A stretch of 64,000 nt of DNA from contig NZ_AP022569.1 in the NCBI RefSeq assembly GCF_010727945.1, forward strand, positions 4,340,001-4,404,000, in the 5' to 3' direction. A program made the position numbers and the translations under genes. The notes under the pieces were generated by a model. That model was not told the origin of the DNA. It ran no database searches and saw nothing but the letters and a program-made list of their open reading frames with translations. Of the stretch, positions 62,811 through 64,000 are shown in pieces (the first letter of the stretch is position 1; every line of letters starts with the position of its first letter). The DNA comes from Mycobacterium cookii. GTDB lineage: Bacteria > Actinomycetota > Actinomycetes > Mycobacteriales > Mycobacteriaceae.

Positions 62811-63680
62811 ATGTCGACGGCCGTCCTACCGTTCGCCCGACTCTTCCGAACGGGCCGCGTCCTCGACCGCTACGGCCGCGCCCCGGCGAAGGTGCTCGTC
62901 GAGATCGGACAGATGGTCTCGTTTGCGATGACTGCATTCGCGCTGATCCCGTTCGCAGTTCGCCGCTACCCCAAAGAGGTGTTGCGGATGGTCGCCCAGA
63001 TGGGGATGGGCACCGGCGCGATGGCCGTCGCGGGCGGCACCTCGGCGATCGTCGGATTCATCACCCTGTCGGCGGGCTCACTGGTCGCCATCCAGGGCTT
63101 CGCGTCGCTGGGCAACATCGGCGTCGAGGCGTTCACCGGCTTTCTGGCCGCGATGGTCAACGTGCGATTTGTGGCGCCGGTGGCCTGCGGTCAGGCGCTG
63201 GCCGCCACGGTCGGCGCCGGCGCTACCGCCGAACTGGGCGCCATGCGCATCAGCGAGGAGATCGACGCGCTGGAAGTGATGAGCATCAGGTCGATCGCCT
63301 TCCTGGCGTCCACCCGGGTGATCTCGGGTTTCGTCGTCATCATCCCGCTGTACGCATTGGCGATCACCCTGGCCTTCGTGTCCGCGCAGTTCACCACCAC
63401 GTTGTTGTATGGGCAATCCGTCGGCACCTACAACCACTACTTCCACACGTTCCTGCGACTCAACGACGTTGGCTGGTCGTTCGCCGAGGTCATCCTCGTC
63501 GCGGTGGTCGTGATGACCACCCACTGCTACTACGGCTACACCGCCAGCGGCGGGCCGGTCGGCGTCGGTGAAGCGGTCGGTCGGTCGATGCGGTTGTCGC
63601 TGATCACGATCGTCGTCGTGGTGGTCCTGACCGCGATGGCGGTCTACGGCAAAAACCCCAACTTCAACCTCACGGTGTAG
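62811..63680 (+). CDS. yrbEB: MlaE/YrbE-family permease, second subunit (YrbEB)
   Basis: 289 aa, with the same fold as YrbEA: Y-P-K-E-V-L-R-M-V-A-Q-M-G early and the coupling loop S-E-E-I-D-A-L-E-V-M-S-I-R in the middle, with several hydrophobic segments. It pairs with YrbEA to form the permease of the Mce transporter. The ATG at 62811 is chosen because it follows the YrbEA stop immediately; a frame start at 62784 lies inside yrbEA. Confidence 0.93.
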   Translation: MSTAVLPFARLFRTGRVLDRYGRAPAKVLVEIGQMVSFAMTAFALIPFAVRRYPKEVLRMVAQMGMGTGAMAVAGGTSAIVGFITLSAGSLVAIQGFASLGNIGVEAFTGFLAAMVNVRFVAPVACGQALAATVGAGATAELGAMRISEEIDALEVMSIRSIAFLASTRVISGFVVIIPLYALAITLAFVSAQFTTTLLYGQSVGTYNHYFHTFLRLNDVGWSFAEVILVAVVVMTTHCYYGYTASGGPVGVGEAVGRSMRLSLITIVVVVVLTAMAVYGKNPNFNLTV

Positions 63681-63685
63681 CCGCC

Positions 63686-64000
63686 ATGCCGCCGACAGGA
63701 AAGATCAACCCGCCCCGTATCCCGCGGTACAAGACCAGGGCTCTGGTGTTCTTGTTGATCAATGCGCTTGGCTTGGCGGTCTTTTGGCTGCAGTTCCGGG
63801 GAGAGTTCACGCCGAAGACGCCCTTGACGATGGTGGCTGCCCGGTCGGGTTTGGTGATGGATCCGGGGTCGAAGGTCACCTACAACGGGGTGGAAGTCGG
63901 TCGGGTGGCCAGCATTTCGGAGATCCAGCGTGACGGAACGCCGGCGGCCCAGTTCGTCTTGGATGTCAAACCGAAGTACATCAGCCTGATTCCCTCCAAT
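63686..64000 (+). CDS. mceA: Mce-family protein MceA, N-terminal part (runs off right edge)
   Basis: First 105 codons only. It starts M-P-P-T-G-K-I-N-P-P-R, then a membrane segment (A-L-V-F-L-L-I-N-A-L-G-L-A-V-F-W-L). The beginning of the MCE/MlaD domain follows: A-A-R-S-G-L-V-M-D-P-G-S-K-V-T-Y-N-G-V-E-V-G-R-V. Mce proteins form the periplasmic lipid channel of the importer. It is third in the operon after yrbEA and yrbEB, starting 5 nt after the latter's stop. Confidence 0.93.
   Translation, partial: MPPTGKINPPRIPRYKTRALVFLLINALGLAVFWLQFRGEFTPKTPLTMVAARSGLVMDPGSKVTYNGVEVGRVASISEIQRDGTPAAQFVLDVKPKYISLIPSN

Noticed and set aside
1..64000. CRISPR arrays, tRNA or rRNA genes, IS ends or integrases
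   Set aside because: No regularly spaced repeats, cloverleaf, transposase or integrase motif was seen by reading.

Overview
The window looks like a chromosomal segment of a mycobacterium (Mycobacterium/Mycolicibacterium). Reasons seen in the sequence: high GC with many GTG starts, the actinobacterial gene order recC-recB-recD, a VapBC pair resembling M. tuberculosis VapBC30 close to recBCD as in that species, a TIGR00027-type methyltransferase, a DUF998 membrane protein, and the start of an mce operon (yrbEA-yrbEB-mceA). No rRNA, tRNA, CRISPR array, integrase or IS transposase was recognised.

Left third (1-25.2 kb, all on the minus strand except one small gene, and visibly less GC-rich than the rest): a defence island. 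A complete class 1 DISARM operon (drmD-drmMI-drmA-drmB-drmC) runs leftwards with 4-nt ATGA overlaps at every junction. It is followed by a cytosine-C5 DNA methyltransferase and the beginning of a vsr mismatch endonuclease that runs off the left edge. To its right lie three large helicase genes: a RecD-like helicase fused to a PD-(D/E)XK-type nuclease domain, a HelD-like SF1 helicase, and a RapA/HepA-like SNF2 ATPase. These are joined without a break (4-nt overlaps, one 6-nt gap) to the end of recD, so recC-recB-recD and the three helicases read as one six-gene unit (33457 down to 16137). This recBCD-coupled helicase/nuclease trio beside DISARM is the best candidate for an undescribed system.

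Middle (33.6-42.7 kb): a patchwork of stress, NAD/ADP-ribose and toxin-antitoxin genes. It holds a macro-like/SIR2 fusion with an unusual catalytic motif; an ankyrin protein plus an ADP-ribosylglycohydrolase/phosphatase fusion and a small ORF; an XRE regulator with a helicase-associated domain, expressed divergently from the ankyrin operon over an array of four 14-bp dyads; an ApaH-like phosphatase; two tandem nitroreductases flanking vapBC, one with a 1-nt deletion near its start; and a zeta-toxin/ParD-like pair with an 18-bp-arm palindrome at its promoter.

Right third (42.8-64 kb): ordinary mycobacterial chromosome. It holds an NlpC/P60 hydrolase, a class III adenylate cyclase, a beta-lactamase-like hydrolase, methyltransferases, an alpha/beta hydrolase, a kinase-MurQ fusion, an esterase lipoprotein, a B12-binding radical SAM enzyme, a PLD nuclease, a sulfatase with an SRPBCC partner, and finally a TetR regulator with the mce operon. 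Three copies of a 16-bp dyad flank tetR and the mce promoter, a probable autoregulatory circuit. Possible DosR-like boxes occur near 57.5 and 60.3 kb. Domain and family calls are from recognised motifs only; no database search was run.
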